Assembly (NCBI GenBank): GCA_030428105.1
Contig: JAUIBE010000002.1
Coordinates: 223,255 to 287,254, forward strand
DNA length: 64,000 nt
Source of the DNA: Gammaproteobacteria bacterium
Lineage (GTDB): Bacteria > Pseudomonadota > Gammaproteobacteria > Xanthomonadales > SZUA-36
Direction: 5' to 3'
Shown one piece after another: positions 1 through 9,200 of this stretch (the first letter of the stretch is position 1; every line of letters starts with the position of its first letter). The translations under genes and the position numbers were made by a program. Under the pieces are notes generated by a model, which saw only the letters and a program-made list of their open reading frames with translations, was not told the origin of the DNA and made no database searches.

Positions 1-456
1 GCCGGTGCCGAGCTCATCGTCTTCCAGCAATTCACGACGGTAGGCATCGATCACGATGTCCTGGCTGGCGCCGAAAAACGCCACCAGCGAGACGATGACA
101 ATGACCACCGGCATCGATTGTTGCGGGTCGAAGTGGCCAAGCAGGCCAACGCACACCAGCACGCCAAGCTGGGAAAGCAGCGCCCATCCCCTTCGCCGGC
201 CAAGGAAGGGCAGCGAGTAGCGGTCCATCAGCGGCGACCACAGGAATTTCCAGGTGTAGGGCAGCCCGACCAGGGCAAACAGGCCGATGGTGGAAAGATC
301 GATGTCGGCGCGACGAAGCCAGGCGGAAACCAGCGAGACCAGGATGAACAGCGGCAGGCCGGATGAGAAGCCGAGAAAGATGCAGGTCAGCATCTTCCGG
401 TTAAACAGGATCTCCTTCCAGTTGCGCTGCGGCGCGGCTGCGACCGGTTCGCTCAA
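1..456 (-). CDS. ampG: AmpG-like muropeptide MFS permease (N-terminal part, cut by window edge)
   Basis: Only the first 152 codons are present. They read as a short cytoplasmic N-terminus (containing RNWKEILF) followed by several hydrophobic helices and the charged loops WKFLWSPLMDRY and DIVIDAYRRELL. In AmpG permeases these lie in the first half of the 12-14 helix major-facilitator fold, which imports anhydromuropeptides across the inner membrane for wall recycling. The proposed start is a TTG at 456 that shares bases with the TGA stop of the upstream xth gene, so the two are probably translationally coupled. Family assignment is from remembered sequence pattern; the rest of the protein lies outside the window. 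Confidence 0.8.
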   Translation of the reverse strand, partial: MSEPVAAAPQRNWKEILFNRKMLTCIFLGFSSGLPLFILVSLVSAWLRRADIDLSTIGLFALVGLPYTWKFLWSPLMDRYSLPFLGRRRGWALLSQLGVLVCVGLLGHFDPQQSMPVVIVIVSLVAFFGASQDIVIDAYRRELLEDDELGTG

Positions 457-1244
457 GGCAACACGCGCTCCGGAATTTCGTATTCGTAGTCCATGGTCAA
501 TGGGGCGTGATCGGAAAAACGCTCGTCCTTGTAGATCTCCACGTTGCGGGCCGTGGCCGAAATGCCCGGCGTGCACACATGGTAATCGATACGCCAACCG
601 GTGTTGTTGTCCCAGGCGCGTCCGCGGTTCGACCACCAGGTGTACTGCTCTTCGCGTGCGTCAAGCTGACGAAAGGTATCCACCCAGCCGGCCTTGCCGA
701 ACAGCTCGCTCATCCACGCGCGCTCTTCGGGCAGGAAGCCGGAATTCTTCAGGTTGCCGCGCCAGTTCTTGATATCAATTTCCTTGTGGGCGATGTTCCA
801 GTCGCCGCAGATGATGTACTCGCGGCCATCCTTTGCCATCTTCTTCAGCCGCGGCATCAGGTAATCCATCACCTCGAACTTGATCTCCTGGCGCTCCTCG
901 CTGCTCGAGCCCGACGGCATGTACAGAGAGACCACCGAAAGGTCACCAAAATCGGCCTGCAACCAGCGCCCCTCGTTGTCCATCAGCTCCCAACCCAGGC
1001 CATAGTGCACCCGGTCGGGCTGGTGCTTGCTGTAGATCGCGGTGCCGCTGTAGCCCTTTTTCACCGCGTCGTGGTAGAAGCAGTGATAACCCAGCGGGTG
1101 GAAATCGCGGTCGGTGAGGTTGGGGTGCTGGGCCTTGGTTTCCTGGATGCACACGACGTCTGCCTTGCGTGCATGCATCCAGGGGAAAAAATTCTTGCGG
1201 TGGGCGGCACGAATGCCGTTGGCGTTCAGTGAAATGATGCGCAC
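453..1244 (-). CDS. xth: Exodeoxyribonuclease III (AP endonuclease family)
   Basis: A 263-residue protein of the exonuclease III/EEP fold, which cleaves DNA at abasic sites and degrades 3' ends in base-excision repair in the cytoplasm. Visible family blocks are the start SLNANGIRAA, the metal-binding Glu in CIQETKAQ, the Asp/Asn pair in CGDWNIAHKEID, the Trp/Asp region GWRIDYHVCTPG and the terminal catalytic SDHAPL. The length is normal for the family (about 250-270). It is divergent from pyrE and overlaps the next gene, ampG, by four bases, so xth-ampG is likely one transcript. Confidence 0.95.
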   Translation of the reverse strand: MRIISLNANGIRAAHRKNFFPWMHARKADVVCIQETKAQHPNLTDRDFHPLGYHCFYHDAVKKGYSGTAIYSKHQPDRVHYGLGWELMDNEGRWLQADFGDLSVVSLYMPSGSSSEERQEIKFEVMDYLMPRLKKMAKDGREYIICGDWNIAHKEIDIKNWRGNLKNSGFLPEERAWMSELFGKAGWVDTFRQLDAREEQYTWWSNRGRAWDNNTGWRIDYHVCTPGISATARNVEIYKDERFSDHAPLTMDYEYEIPERVLP

Positions 1245-1314
1245 CGTGTACTGTTCCCGTTCCGAAAGTGCGCCAGCATAGACGGCGCCGGGGTAAAGTG
1301 CCAGAGAACTCGCC

Positions 1315-1320
1315 TATACT
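1315..1320 (+). promoter_or_regulatory. Probable -10 box for pyrE
   Basis: TATACT lies 29 bases before the pyrE ATG, in the 105-base gap between the divergent xth and pyrE genes. The match to the sigma-70 -10 consensus is 5 of 6. The base stretch 17 bases upstream is a poor -35, so the call is tentative. Confidence 0.4.
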
Positions 1321-1349
1321 CTGCGCTTTGATCCACGGCAAAGATTGGC

Positions 1350-2039
1350 ATGCAGGATTACAAGCAACAGTTCTTCAATCTCGCCCTGCGCAAGGGCAAC
1401 CTTCGCTTCGGCGAGTTCACCCTCAAGTCCGGGCGGCTGAGCCCGTATTTTTTCAACGCTGGCGGCTTCGATGACGGCGCCTCACTGGGTGAGCTGGCTG
1501 CCTGCTATGCGGGTGCGATACTCAATTCCGGGGTTGGCTTCGACATGCTGTTTGGACCGGCCTACAAGGGCATCCCGCTGGCTGCCGCGACGGCGGTGGC
1601 ACTGGCCGAAAAAGACGCCAACGTCGCTTACGCCTACAACCGCAAAGAGGCCAAGGACCACGGCGAGGGCGGCGTGATTGTCGGCGCGCCGCTGCGCGGG
1701 CGAGTGTTGATTATCGATGACGTGGTATCCGCCGGCACCTCGGCGCGCGAGTCGATTGAGCTGATCCGCAACGCCGGGGCAGAAGTGGCGGGCATCGCCA
1801 TTGCGCTCGACCGCCAGGAACGCGGCGAGGGTGAACGATCGGCAACCCAGGAACTGACAGCGCGCCACGGCTTTCCCTGCATTGCCATTGCCAACCTGGA
1901 AGATCTCATCCGCTTCCTGGGCCAATTCCGGGATGGCGGTGATATCATATTGGGCAACCATGGTGGACAGGAAAAGGACCCACTTGCGGCCATGGACCTG
2001 GAAGCCATCGAACGCTATCGCGAACGATACGGAGCATGA
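1350..2039 (+). CDS. pyrE: Orotate phosphoribosyltransferase
   Basis: A 229-residue protein that joins orotate to PRPP to make OMP, the fifth step of pyrimidine synthesis. Diagnostic blocks are the N-terminal GEFTLKSGRLSPYFFNAG, the loop GPAYKGIPLAAATA, the catalytic YNRKEAKDHGEGG and the PRPP-binding segment LIIDDVVSAGTSARE. It is slightly longer than the E. coli enzyme (213) at the C-terminus. The ATG at 1350 puts the conserved block at the usual distance from the N-terminus. The DUF4124 gene starts two bases after its stop; pyrF, which acts on its product, is about 8 kb downstream on the same strand. Confidence 0.96.
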   Translation: MQDYKQQFFNLALRKGNLRFGEFTLKSGRLSPYFFNAGGFDDGASLGELAACYAGAILNSGVGFDMLFGPAYKGIPLAAATAVALAEKDANVAYAYNRKEAKDHGEGGVIVGAPLRGRVLIIDDVVSAGTSARESIELIRNAGAEVAGIAIALDRQERGEGERSATQELTARHGFPCIAIANLEDLIRFLGQFRDGGDIILGNHGGQEKDPLAAMDLEAIERYRERYGA

Positions 2040-2040
2040 C

Positions 2041-2748
2041 ATGACAAGGACAGCCATCATGCAAGCTGCCACTCCGGCTACACTGCTGGGCGCCCTGCTG
2101 GCGGCGCTCCTGGCCGCCCAACCCGCCCTGGCCCAGAAAAAGGTTTACCGCTGGGTGGATGAAGAAGGCAAGGTTCACTACAGCGAAACACTGCCACCCA
2201 ACTGGAAGGGAGAAACCCACGACGAATTGCGTGGTGATGGCATGGTCACCGAGGAAGGCGTCAGTCACGCCCCCGATCCGGTGGCCGAAGACGGCGCCCC
2301 CGACCCGCTGGAAGGCAAAACCCCGCTCCCCACCGACAAGTCCGGCATGAAAAGGCCCGATCCTTTGTACACCGATGCTGAAAAACAGCAGCGCATGGAT
2401 CGCCTGCTGATGTTGCGCTATCACTCCGAAGAAGAGCTGATCGACGCGATGGAAATCGAGATCAACCAGCTCGAGTACGACGAGCGGCTGCTAAGCGCCA
2501 CCGAGCAAAGCCTCAAAACCAGCCTGCGCTCCAGCATCGACGCTGCTGGCCACCGCCAGCGAGCAGGCCTGGAAGTGAGCGAAGACATGCTGGCCAACAT
2601 CAGCAAGATCCGTTCCCAGCTCGAGGAGAACCAGAGCTCGCTGCGCGGCCTGAAGGTGCGTGAGCAAAACATCCGCGATGACTTCCAGCGCGACCTTGAC
2701 CGCTACCGCGAGCTGGCGGAAATGTACTCGGCGCAGGAAGACAGCTAG
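2041..2748 (+). CDS. DUF4124-domain exported coiled-coil protein
   Basis: Predicted 235 residues. A Sec signal peptide (hydrophobic stretch LGALLAALLAAQPALAQ, likely cut after AQ near residue 32) is followed by KKVYRWVDEEGKVHYSETLP, the typical DUF4124 opening that begins many small periplasmic gammaproteobacterial proteins. The second half is a charged, heptad-like helical region ending in QRDLDRYRELAEMYSAQ, so a periplasmic coiled coil is likely. An upstream in-frame start would overlap pyrE by more than 150 bases; the ATG at 2041, with GGAG six bases before it, is preferred. The cellular role is unknown. Confidence 0.8.
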   Translation: MTRTAIMQAATPATLLGALLAALLAAQPALAQKKVYRWVDEEGKVHYSETLPPNWKGETHDELRGDGMVTEEGVSHAPDPVAEDGAPDPLEGKTPLPTDKSGMKRPDPLYTDAEKQQRMDRLLMLRYHSEEELIDAMEIEINQLEYDERLLSATEQSLKTSLRSSIDAAGHRQRAGLEVSEDMLANISKIRSQLEENQSSLRGLKVREQNIRDDFQRDLDRYRELAEMYSAQEDS

Positions 2749-2784
2749 GCCTGGCGCCCGGCATTCTCCAAGGTAATCGACACC

Positions 2785-3576
2785 ATGTTTACCCGCTGTC
2801 CCGGCTGTCATACGGTCCACCCTTTGAACGCGGTTCTGCTGGCGCAGGGCAATGGTCTTTACCGCTGCGGCAAATGCAACAAGGTCAGCAACGCCCTGCA
2901 GAACCTGTTCGACCAGTGGCCCGGCGCGGGCGACAAGCCCACCACCCCGGAGGCGGGCAATCGCCAACCACCGGTGCTGGGTCTTCCCAGCGAACCAGGC
3001 AACGGCCAGCCGGCTGAAGCGCCCACCGAAATCTCCGACGAGGAAGCCGCGCTGCTCAAGGCGGCCGGATTTGGCGCCCAGGCAGAACCAACCTCACCCG
3101 CTCCGGCCAATGGCCAGCGCGCCTGGATGGCCGCGGCCGCCGCAATGGGCGTGGTCACCCTGCTAAACCTGTTCTTTGTCAGTGGCGATGCCCTGCTGGC
3201 CTCGCCCTCCATCCACGGCGCGCTGGAGAAGGTCGGGTTGGCCGATCCGGCGCCGGCGCCGCTTTACCGCAACCTCGAGTTGCTGCGCCTGGCCAGCAGC
3301 GAGATGCACAGCCACCCCACCCTCGACGAAGCGCTGATCCTCAACGCAACCGTGGTCAATCGCGCCGATCGTGAGCAACCGTTCCCGGCGCTGCAGATCA
3401 CCTTGTTTGATGCCCAGAACCAACCCCTGGCGGCGCGTGTTTTTGGCCCCGAGGAATACCTTCCTTCCACTTCCGACCTGGATTCTGGCATGCCTCCGGG
3501 CGCCTACCTGCCGGTCATCATGGAGCTGATGGACCCCGGCCAACACGCCGTGGGCTTCGAAATGAAGTTCCACTGA
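2785..3576 (+). CDS. Zinc-ribbon (MJ0042-type) and DUF3426 membrane protein
   Basis: 263 residues. The N-terminus MFTRCPGCHTVHPL...YRCGKCNKV holds two CxxC knuckles, the MJ0042-type zinc ribbon. A Pro/Ala-rich linker leads to one hydrophobic helix at roughly 113-130 (AAAAAMGVVTLLNLFFV), then a domain with ILNATVVNRADREQPFPALQITL and MPPGAYLPVIMELM as in DUF3426. It is probably a single-pass inner-membrane protein with a cytoplasmic ribbon and an outer Ig-like domain. It sits just upstream of fis, a frequent neighbour in gammaproteobacteria. Function is unknown. Confidence 0.85.
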   Translation: MFTRCPGCHTVHPLNAVLLAQGNGLYRCGKCNKVSNALQNLFDQWPGAGDKPTTPEAGNRQPPVLGLPSEPGNGQPAEAPTEISDEEAALLKAAGFGAQAEPTSPAPANGQRAWMAAAAAMGVVTLLNLFFVSGDALLASPSIHGALEKVGLADPAPAPLYRNLELLRLASSEMHSHPTLDEALILNATVVNRADREQPFPALQITLFDAQNQPLAARVFGPEEYLPSTSDLDSGMPPGAYLPVIMELMDPGQHAVGFEMKFH

Positions 3577-3597
3577 TCATCGCCCGGATGGCGATGA
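3577..3597 (+). terminator. Hairpin after the DUF3426 gene, possible weak terminator
   Basis: TCATCGCC and GGCGATGA form an 8-base-pair stem around a 5-base loop immediately after the DUF3426 stop codon. There is no T-tract, so intrinsic termination is uncertain; it could also stabilise the 3' end or attenuate read-through into fis. Confidence 0.35.
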
Positions 3598-3757
3598 CCC
3601 GGCCAAAGAAATATGTGGTAGGGTTAGAGGTTCCGGCGCAACAACCGGAATTGGGGCAGGGACTCCCAGATTTTTCCAGATTTCGCCCGATTCGGAACCT
3701 TCCATGGTCCCGGACCAGAGCCAGTAAAAAAGCACCAGGTTCCAACAAAAAAAGACA

Positions 3758-4099
3758 ATGCCAGCTCAAGTAGCCACCCAAGAAATCCAGACAACACAGC
3801 GACAGACAACCACAGCCAGGCCCGCAGTCGTGCGCCACACCGCACCACCCACATTGCGGGAAACCGTGCAAAATTCGATCAGGAACTACCTCAACGACAT
3901 GGGCTCCTCACAGGCCGAAGACCTGTACCAGATCCTGCTTGCCGAGGTCGAACCACCGCTGATCGAAGAGGTGTTGAAGTTCACTGGTTATAACCAGTCA
4001 CGCGCCGCGCGTATCCTTGGCATCACGCGCAATACCCTGCGTTCGAAGTTGCTCCGCTATGACATACCGGTGACCAATGGCAAGTCCCGGAGGTACTGA
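3758..4099 (+). CDS. fis: Fis-family nucleoid-associated DNA-binding protein
   Basis: 113 residues. The C-terminal half ([29 protein letters not shown], then [21 protein letters not shown]) is the Fis dimerisation helix plus helix-turn-helix, which binds and bends DNA in growth-phase control, rRNA transcription and recombination. The N-terminal 35 residues are Gln/Thr-rich and longer than in E. coli Fis (98). A 181-base gap rich in A-tracts precedes it, the likely promoter region. Its last 23 bases overlap purH, so fis and the purine genes appear to share a transcript. Confidence 0.9.
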   Translation: MPAQVATQEIQTTQRQTTTARPAVVRHTAPPTLRETVQNSIRNYLNDMGSSQAEDLYQILLAEVEPPLIEEVLKFTGYNQSRAARILGITRNTLRSKLLRYDIPVTNGKSRRY

Positions 4100-5684
4100 C
4101 GAGGCGCAGCTCCAGGGGGATCCTGGCACCGGCGCGTCAAAGCTCGCGCTGATCAGCGTTTCAGACAAGACCGGGGTGGTCGAATTTGCCCGCGGTCTCA
4201 GCGACCTCGGCTTCGGCCTGCTCAGCACCGGGGGCACTGCCAGCGCATTGCGCGAGGCCGGCCTGCAAGTGACCGACGTATCCGAGCACACCGGCTTCCC
4301 CGAAATCATGGATGGGCGGGTCAAGACCCTGCACCCGAAAGTGCACGGCGGCCTGCTCGGCCGCGCCGGCGAAGACGATGCCCTGATGTCTGAACTGGGC
4401 ATTCCGCGAATCTCCCTGCTGGCGCTAAACCTTTACCCCTTCGAGAAAGTGACCGCCAACCCCGGTTGCAGTTTTGAAGACGCCATCGAGAACATCGACA
4501 TCGGCGGGCCGGCCATGCTGCGTTCGGCCGCCAAGAATTTTCGCTCGGTGGCAGTGGTAACTGCACCCACGCAGTACAACGCGGTGCTCGCTGAGCTCGA
4601 GGAAACCGGCGCGCTGGCCGAACAAACCCGCTACCGCCTTTCGGTAGATGCATTCAACCTGGTGGCGCGTTACGACGACGCGATCAGCAGCTGGCTTTCC
4701 GCGCGCACGCCGAGCGAACCAGCCAACGCCTTTCCCGGCCAGGCCAATACCGCGTTCAGCAAGGCGCAGGATTTGCGTTATGGCGAGAATCCGCACCAGC
4801 AGGCCGCGTGGTATCGCGATACGGCGCCCGCGCCCGGGACCTTGTCGGACATGACCCAGGTCCAGGGCAAGGAACTCTCGTTCAATAACATCGCCGATGC
4901 CGACGCGGCCTGGCAATGTGTTCGCCAGTTCGAAGCGCCCAGCTGCGTCATCGTCAAGCATGCCAACCCCTGCGGAGTGGCCAGCGCGGTTTCGCCGCTG
5001 GAAGCCTACGAGAACGCCTACGCCACCGACTCCACCTCTGCCTTCGGCGGGGTGATTGCGTTTAACACCGAGGTGGACGAGGAAACCGCGGCCACCATCA
5101 TCGACCGCCAGTTTGTTGAGTTGATGATTGCCCCGGCATTCACCGCCGAAGCGCTACAGAAACTGGCGAGCAAGCAGAACATTCGCGTGTTGGTGATCCC
5201 GAAAGCGGACATGGCCGGCGGCCTGAACATCCGCAGCGTGGGCGGCGGCATGCTGCTGCAATCCACCGACGATGCCATGGTGACGCGTGCCGATTGCCAG
5301 GTGGTGAGCGAGCGTGCCCCCTCCGAGCAGGAGTGGAACGACCTGTTGTTTGCCTGGAAAGTCGGCAAGATGGTGAAGTCCAACGCCATCGTCTACGCCG
5401 CCGGCGAACGCACCCTGGGCGTGGGCGCCGGCCAGATGAGCCGTGTCGATTCAGCGCGTATTGCCGCCTGGAAAGCGCACGATGCCGGCCTGTCGCTCCA
5501 GGGCAGCGCGATGGCCTCGGATGCCTTCTTTCCCTTCCGCGATGGTATCGATACTGCGGCGCAAGCCGGCGTCGTGGCGGTCATCCAGCCCGGCGGCTCA
5601 AAGCGCGATGACGAGGTGATTGCCGCAGCCAACGAGCACGGCATGACCATGGTGTTCACCGGCATCCGGCATTTCAGGCACTAA
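4077..5684 (+). CDS. purH: Bifunctional AICAR formyltransferase / IMP cyclohydrolase
   Basis: 535 residues catalysing the last two steps of IMP synthesis. The N-terminal IMP cyclohydrolase domain begins [19 protein letters not shown] and contains [11 protein letters not shown] and [14 protein letters not shown]. The C-terminal formyltransferase domain shows [37 protein letters not shown] and AFGGVIAFN. The ATG at 4077 lies inside the end of fis and is the only good start; it adds about 20 non-conserved residues before the domain. The length matches the family (about 525-530). purD follows after four bases. Confidence 0.97.
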   Translation: MASPGGTDEAQLQGDPGTGASKLALISVSDKTGVVEFARGLSDLGFGLLSTGGTASALREAGLQVTDVSEHTGFPEIMDGRVKTLHPKVHGGLLGRAGEDDALMSELGIPRISLLALNLYPFEKVTANPGCSFEDAIENIDIGGPAMLRSAAKNFRSVAVVTAPTQYNAVLAELEETGALAEQTRYRLSVDAFNLVARYDDAISSWLSARTPSEPANAFPGQANTAFSKAQDLRYGENPHQQAAWYRDTAPAPGTLSDMTQVQGKELSFNNIADADAAWQCVRQFEAPSCVIVKHANPCGVASAVSPLEAYENAYATDSTSAFGGVIAFNTEVDEETAATIIDRQFVELMIAPAFTAEALQKLASKQNIRVLVIPKADMAGGLNIRSVGGGMLLQSTDDAMVTRADCQVVSERAPSEQEWNDLLFAWKVGKMVKSNAIVYAAGERTLGVGAGQMSRVDSARIAAWKAHDAGLSLQGSAMASDAFFPFRDGIDTAAQAGVVAVIQPGGSKRDDEVIAAANEHGMTMVFTGIRHFRH

Positions 5685-5688
5685 ATAC

Positions 5689-6987
5689 ATGAACGTTCTT
5701 ATTGTTGGCAGCGGTGGGCGCGAACACGCCCTGGCCTGGAAAGCGGCCCAGTCTGCCCAGGTCGAGCACGTTTTCGTGGCGCCGGGCAACGCCGGCACGG
5801 CGATGGAAGCCGGGGTGGAAAACATCCCCGTCGCCGCCAACGACACCGAAGGCCTGATCCACTTTGCCCGTGAGCGCGGCGTGGGCCTCACCATCATCGG
5901 TCCGGAAGACCCGTTGGCCGCCGGCATTGTCGACCGCTTTTCCGAGGCCGGGTTGGCGTGCTTTGGCCCTTCGGCCGCGGCGGCCCAACTGGAAGGCTCC
6001 AAGGCATTCGCCAAGGCCTTCATGACCCGCCACAACATTCCCACCGCGGCCTACGGCAATTTTTCTGAGCCCGAACCGGCCATCGCGTTTATCCGTGAGC
6101 ACGGCGCGCCGATCGTGGTGAAAGCTGATGGCCTGGCCGCTGGCAAAGGCGTGATCGTGGCCCAGAGCGAAGATGAGGCCATCGCCGCGGTCCAGGACAT
6201 GCTGGAAGGCAACGCCTTTGGCAAGGCCGGCAGCAACGTGGTGATCGAGGAATTCCTCGAAGGCGAGGAAGCCAGTTTTATCGTCATGGCCGACGGCGCG
6301 CACGTGCTGCCATTGGCCACCTCGCAGGACCACAAGGCAGTCGGCGATGGCGACACCGGCCCCAACACCGGCGGCATGGGCGCCTACTCCCCCGCGCCGG
6401 TGGTGGACCAGGCCATGCACCGACGCGCCATGGCGGAAGTGATCCAGCCGGTGATCGACGGCATGGCGGCGGAAGGACATCCATTCACGGGTTTTTTGTA
6501 CGCCGGTTTGATGATTTCACCTACAGGCGAGCCGCGCGTGCTGGAGTTTAATGTTCGTTTTGGCGACCCGGAAACCCAGCCCGTCATGATGCGGCTTCAA
6601 TCCGACCTGGTGGGCCTGTGCCAGATGGCGCTGGCCGGCAACCTGGACCAGGCGCAAGCCGAGTGGGACGCACGCCCCTGCCTGGGCGTGGTGATGGCGG
6701 CCGAGGGCTACCCCGGCAGTTACGCCAAGGGCCACCCCATTTCCGGGCTGGCGGATGTGCAAGGCGACGACTGCAAGGTCTTTCATGCTGGCACAGCGCT
6801 CGCCGAGGGCGAGGTGGTCACTTCCGGCGGCCGCGTGCTTTGCGTCTGCGCGCTGGGCGACAGCGTCGAATCAGCGCAGCAGTCCGCCTACCAGGCCTGC
6901 GAAAAGATTAGCTGGGACGGCGCGTTCACCCGCAGCGATATCGGTTATCGCGCAGTGGCCAGAGAGCGGGCCGCCAGCCGGGACTAG
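5689..6987 (+). CDS. purD: Phosphoribosylamine-glycine ligase (GAR synthetase)
   Basis: 432 residues, ATP-grasp enzyme that joins glycine to phosphoribosylamine in step two of purine synthesis. Visible are the N-terminal MNVLIVGSGGREHALAWK, IIGPEDPLAAGIVD, the ATP-grasp loop VVKADGLAAGKGVIVA, FLEGEEASFIVMADG, the NTGGMGAYSPAP block, and metal-site LEFNVRFGDPETQ. Length and order are standard. It follows purH at four bases, and the uvrD start is 10 bases beyond its stop, so the run is likely co-transcribed. Confidence 0.97.
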   Translation: MNVLIVGSGGREHALAWKAAQSAQVEHVFVAPGNAGTAMEAGVENIPVAANDTEGLIHFARERGVGLTIIGPEDPLAAGIVDRFSEAGLACFGPSAAAAQLEGSKAFAKAFMTRHNIPTAAYGNFSEPEPAIAFIREHGAPIVVKADGLAAGKGVIVAQSEDEAIAAVQDMLEGNAFGKAGSNVVIEEFLEGEEASFIVMADGAHVLPLATSQDHKAVGDGDTGPNTGGMGAYSPAPVVDQAMHRRAMAEVIQPVIDGMAAEGHPFTGFLYAGLMISPTGEPRVLEFNVRFGDPETQPVMMRLQSDLVGLCQMALAGNLDQAQAEWDARPCLGVVMAAEGYPGSYAKGHPISGLADVQGDDCKVFHAGTALAEGEVVTSGGRVLCVCALGDSVESAQQSAYQACEKISWDGAFTRSDIGYRAVARERAASRD

Positions 6988-6997
6988 GCCGCACCCG

Positions 6998-9193
6998 ATG
7001 GACGTTTCCCACCTCCTGGACGAACTCAACGACGCGCAGCGAGAAGCGGTTACCGCCCCTTCCGGTCACGTGCTGGTGCTGGCCGGCGCCGGCAGCGGCA
7101 AGACCCGTGTGCTGGTGCACCGCATTGCCTGGTTGATCCAGGTGGAACATGTATCGCCGCTGGGCATCCTGGCGGTGACTTTCACCAACAAGGCCGCTGG
7201 GGAAATGCGCCACCGCACCGGCGAGATGCTGCAGATATCCACCCGCCCACTGTGGATTGGCACCTTCCACGGTATCGCCCATCGACTGTTGCGCATGCAC
7301 CACCGCGAGGTGGGCCTGCCCGAAGGCTTCCAGATTCTTGATTCCGAGGACCAACTGCGCCTGATCCGGCGTATCATCCGCGACGAGGGCCTGGACGAAA
7401 CCCACTGGCCTTCACGCCAGGCGCAATGGTTTATCAACGCGCGCAAGGATGAAGGCCAGCGGCCCAAGCACATAGAGCACAATGACCACCCGGTCACCGC
7501 CACCTGGACCCACGTCTACCAGCGCTACCAGGAATACTGCCACCGCGGCGGCCTGGTCGATTTCGCCGAACTGCTGCTGCGCGCCCACGAGTTGTGGCTG
7601 GAACAGCCCGAGGTGCTGGACCACTACCGCAAGCGCCTGCAGCACCTGCTGATCGACGAGTTCCAGGACACCAACACCATCCAGTACGCCTGGCTGCGCA
7701 TGCTGGCCGGCAAATCCGGCAACGTGTTTGTCGTGGGCGATGACGACCAGTCCATTTACGGCTGGCGCGGCGCGAAGGTGGAAAATGTACAGCTCTTTGT
7801 GCGCGACTATCCGGATGTCGCCACCATCCGCCTGGAGCAGAACTACCGCTCTACCGGCACCATCCTCAATGCCGCCAATGCGCTGATTGCCCACAACCAG
7901 GGGCGCATGGGCAAGAAGCTGTGGACCGCGGGCGAGACCGGCAAGAACATCCACCTGTACGCCGCCTACAACGAGCAGGAAGAGGCGCGCTACGTGATCG
8001 AGTGCATCAAGCGCTGGATCGACGGCGGGCGCAAGCCATCCGATGCCGCCATCCTCTACCGCACCACCGCGCAGTCACGCCTGTTCGAGGAATACCTGCT
8101 GCGCGAATCGATTCCTTACCGGGTGTATGGCGGCCAGCGGTTCTTCGAACGCAGCGAGGTAAAAGACGCGCTGGCTTACCTGCGCCTGTTGAACAACCCC
8201 AACGACGATGCGGCGATTGAACGGGTGATCAACAAGCCCACCCGCGGCATCGGTGAAAAAACCATTTCCGACCTGCGCCTGCAGGCGCGCGAAAGCGGCC
8301 TTTCCCTGTGGCAGGCGATTGGCGAATCGCTCAAGCAAGGCGTGCTGGCGAGCCGCGCGGCCAGCGCGGTAGGCGCCTTCGTCAAGCTGGTCAGCGACAT
8401 GCAGGAACGCCTCGCCGACTTCACCCTGGGCAACCAGATCCAGGGCGTGATCGACGACAGCAACCTGGTGCAGGCCTACGAAAAAGAACCCAGCGAGCGC
8501 CGCGAAACCCGCGAGGAGAACCTGCGCGAGCTGGTCAACGCCGCCGACCGCTTTATCCTGCCGGGCGAAGATGCCGATGCGGGGCTGACCGAACTGCAAT
8601 CCTTCCTTAGCCACGCTGCGCTGGAAGCGGGCGAAACCCAGGGCGAGGCCTGGGACGACTGCGTGCAGTTGATGACCATGCACTCGGCCAAGGGCCTGGA
8701 GTTTCCACTGGTGTTTATCGCCGGCATGGAAGATGGCCTGTTCCCCCACCAGCGCTCCATCGAGGACGCCGGCGGGCGTCTCGAGGAAGAACGCCGCCTG
8801 TGCTACGTGGGCATGACCCGCGCACGCGAGGAGTTGTGCCTTTCCTACGCGGAAGTGCGCCGCATGCATGGTTCCGAATCCTTCAGCCGGCCATCACGCT
8901 TTATCGAGGAAATTCCCGAGGAGCTGATCGAGGAAGTGCGCCCCCGAGCCGCCATCCAGCGCCCCTACGTACCCGCCTCCCGCAGCCAGGCGCGCGACCG
9001 GGTGGCGCGCACTCATGTGCCCAACCAGGCATGGCCGTTCAAGCTGGGCCAGCCGGTGGTGCACAAGAAATTTGGCGAAGGCACCGTGATGGCCTTCGAG
9101 GGACAGGGCGACCACACCCGCGTGCAGGTCAACTTCGACCAGGCCGGGGCCAAGTGGCTGGTGCTGGCCTACGCCGGGCTGCAGGCCGCGTGA
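6998..9193 (+). CDS. uvrD: DNA helicase II (UvrD, SF1A)
   Basis: About 731 residues from the ATG at 6998; longer in-frame starts would run through purD. It is a 3'-5' SF1 helicase acting in nucleotide excision and mismatch repair. Motifs in order: Q-motif LNDAQREAV, Walker A LAGAGSGKT (28-36), TFTNKAAGEM, Walker B LLIDEFQDTN, GDDDQSIYGWRGA, LEQNYRS, MTMHSAKGLEFPLVF and CYVGMTRAREEL. The C-terminus ends in a tudor-like segment (GQPVVHKKFGEGTVMAFEG). E. coli UvrD is 720 residues. It could be called PcrA or UvrD; the gene context does not separate them. Confidence 0.95.
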   Translation: MDVSHLLDELNDAQREAVTAPSGHVLVLAGAGSGKTRVLVHRIAWLIQVEHVSPLGILAVTFTNKAAGEMRHRTGEMLQISTRPLWIGTFHGIAHRLLRMHHREVGLPEGFQILDSEDQLRLIRRIIRDEGLDETHWPSRQAQWFINARKDEGQRPKHIEHNDHPVTATWTHVYQRYQEYCHRGGLVDFAELLLRAHELWLEQPEVLDHYRKRLQHLLIDEFQDTNTIQYAWLRMLAGKSGNVFVVGDDDQSIYGWRGAKVENVQLFVRDYPDVATIRLEQNYRSTGTILNAANALIAHNQGRMGKKLWTAGETGKNIHLYAAYNEQEEARYVIECIKRWIDGGRKPSDAAILYRTTAQSRLFEEYLLRESIPYRVYGGQRFFERSEVKDALAYLRLLNNPNDDAAIERVINKPTRGIGEKTISDLRLQARESGLSLWQAIGESLKQGVLASRAASAVGAFVKLVSDMQERLADFTLGNQIQGVIDDSNLVQAYEKEPSERRETREENLRELVNAADRFILPGEDADAGLTELQSFLSHAALEAGETQGEAWDDCVQLMTMHSAKGLEFPLVFIAGMEDGLFPHQRSIEDAGGRLEEERRLCYVGMTRAREELCLSYAEVRRMHGSESFSRPSRFIEEIPEELIEEVRPRAAIQRPYVPASRSQARDRVARTHVPNQAWPFKLGQPVVHKKFGEGTVMAFEGQGDHTRVQVNFDQAGAKWLVLAYAGLQAA

Positions 9194-9200
9194 ACCTTCC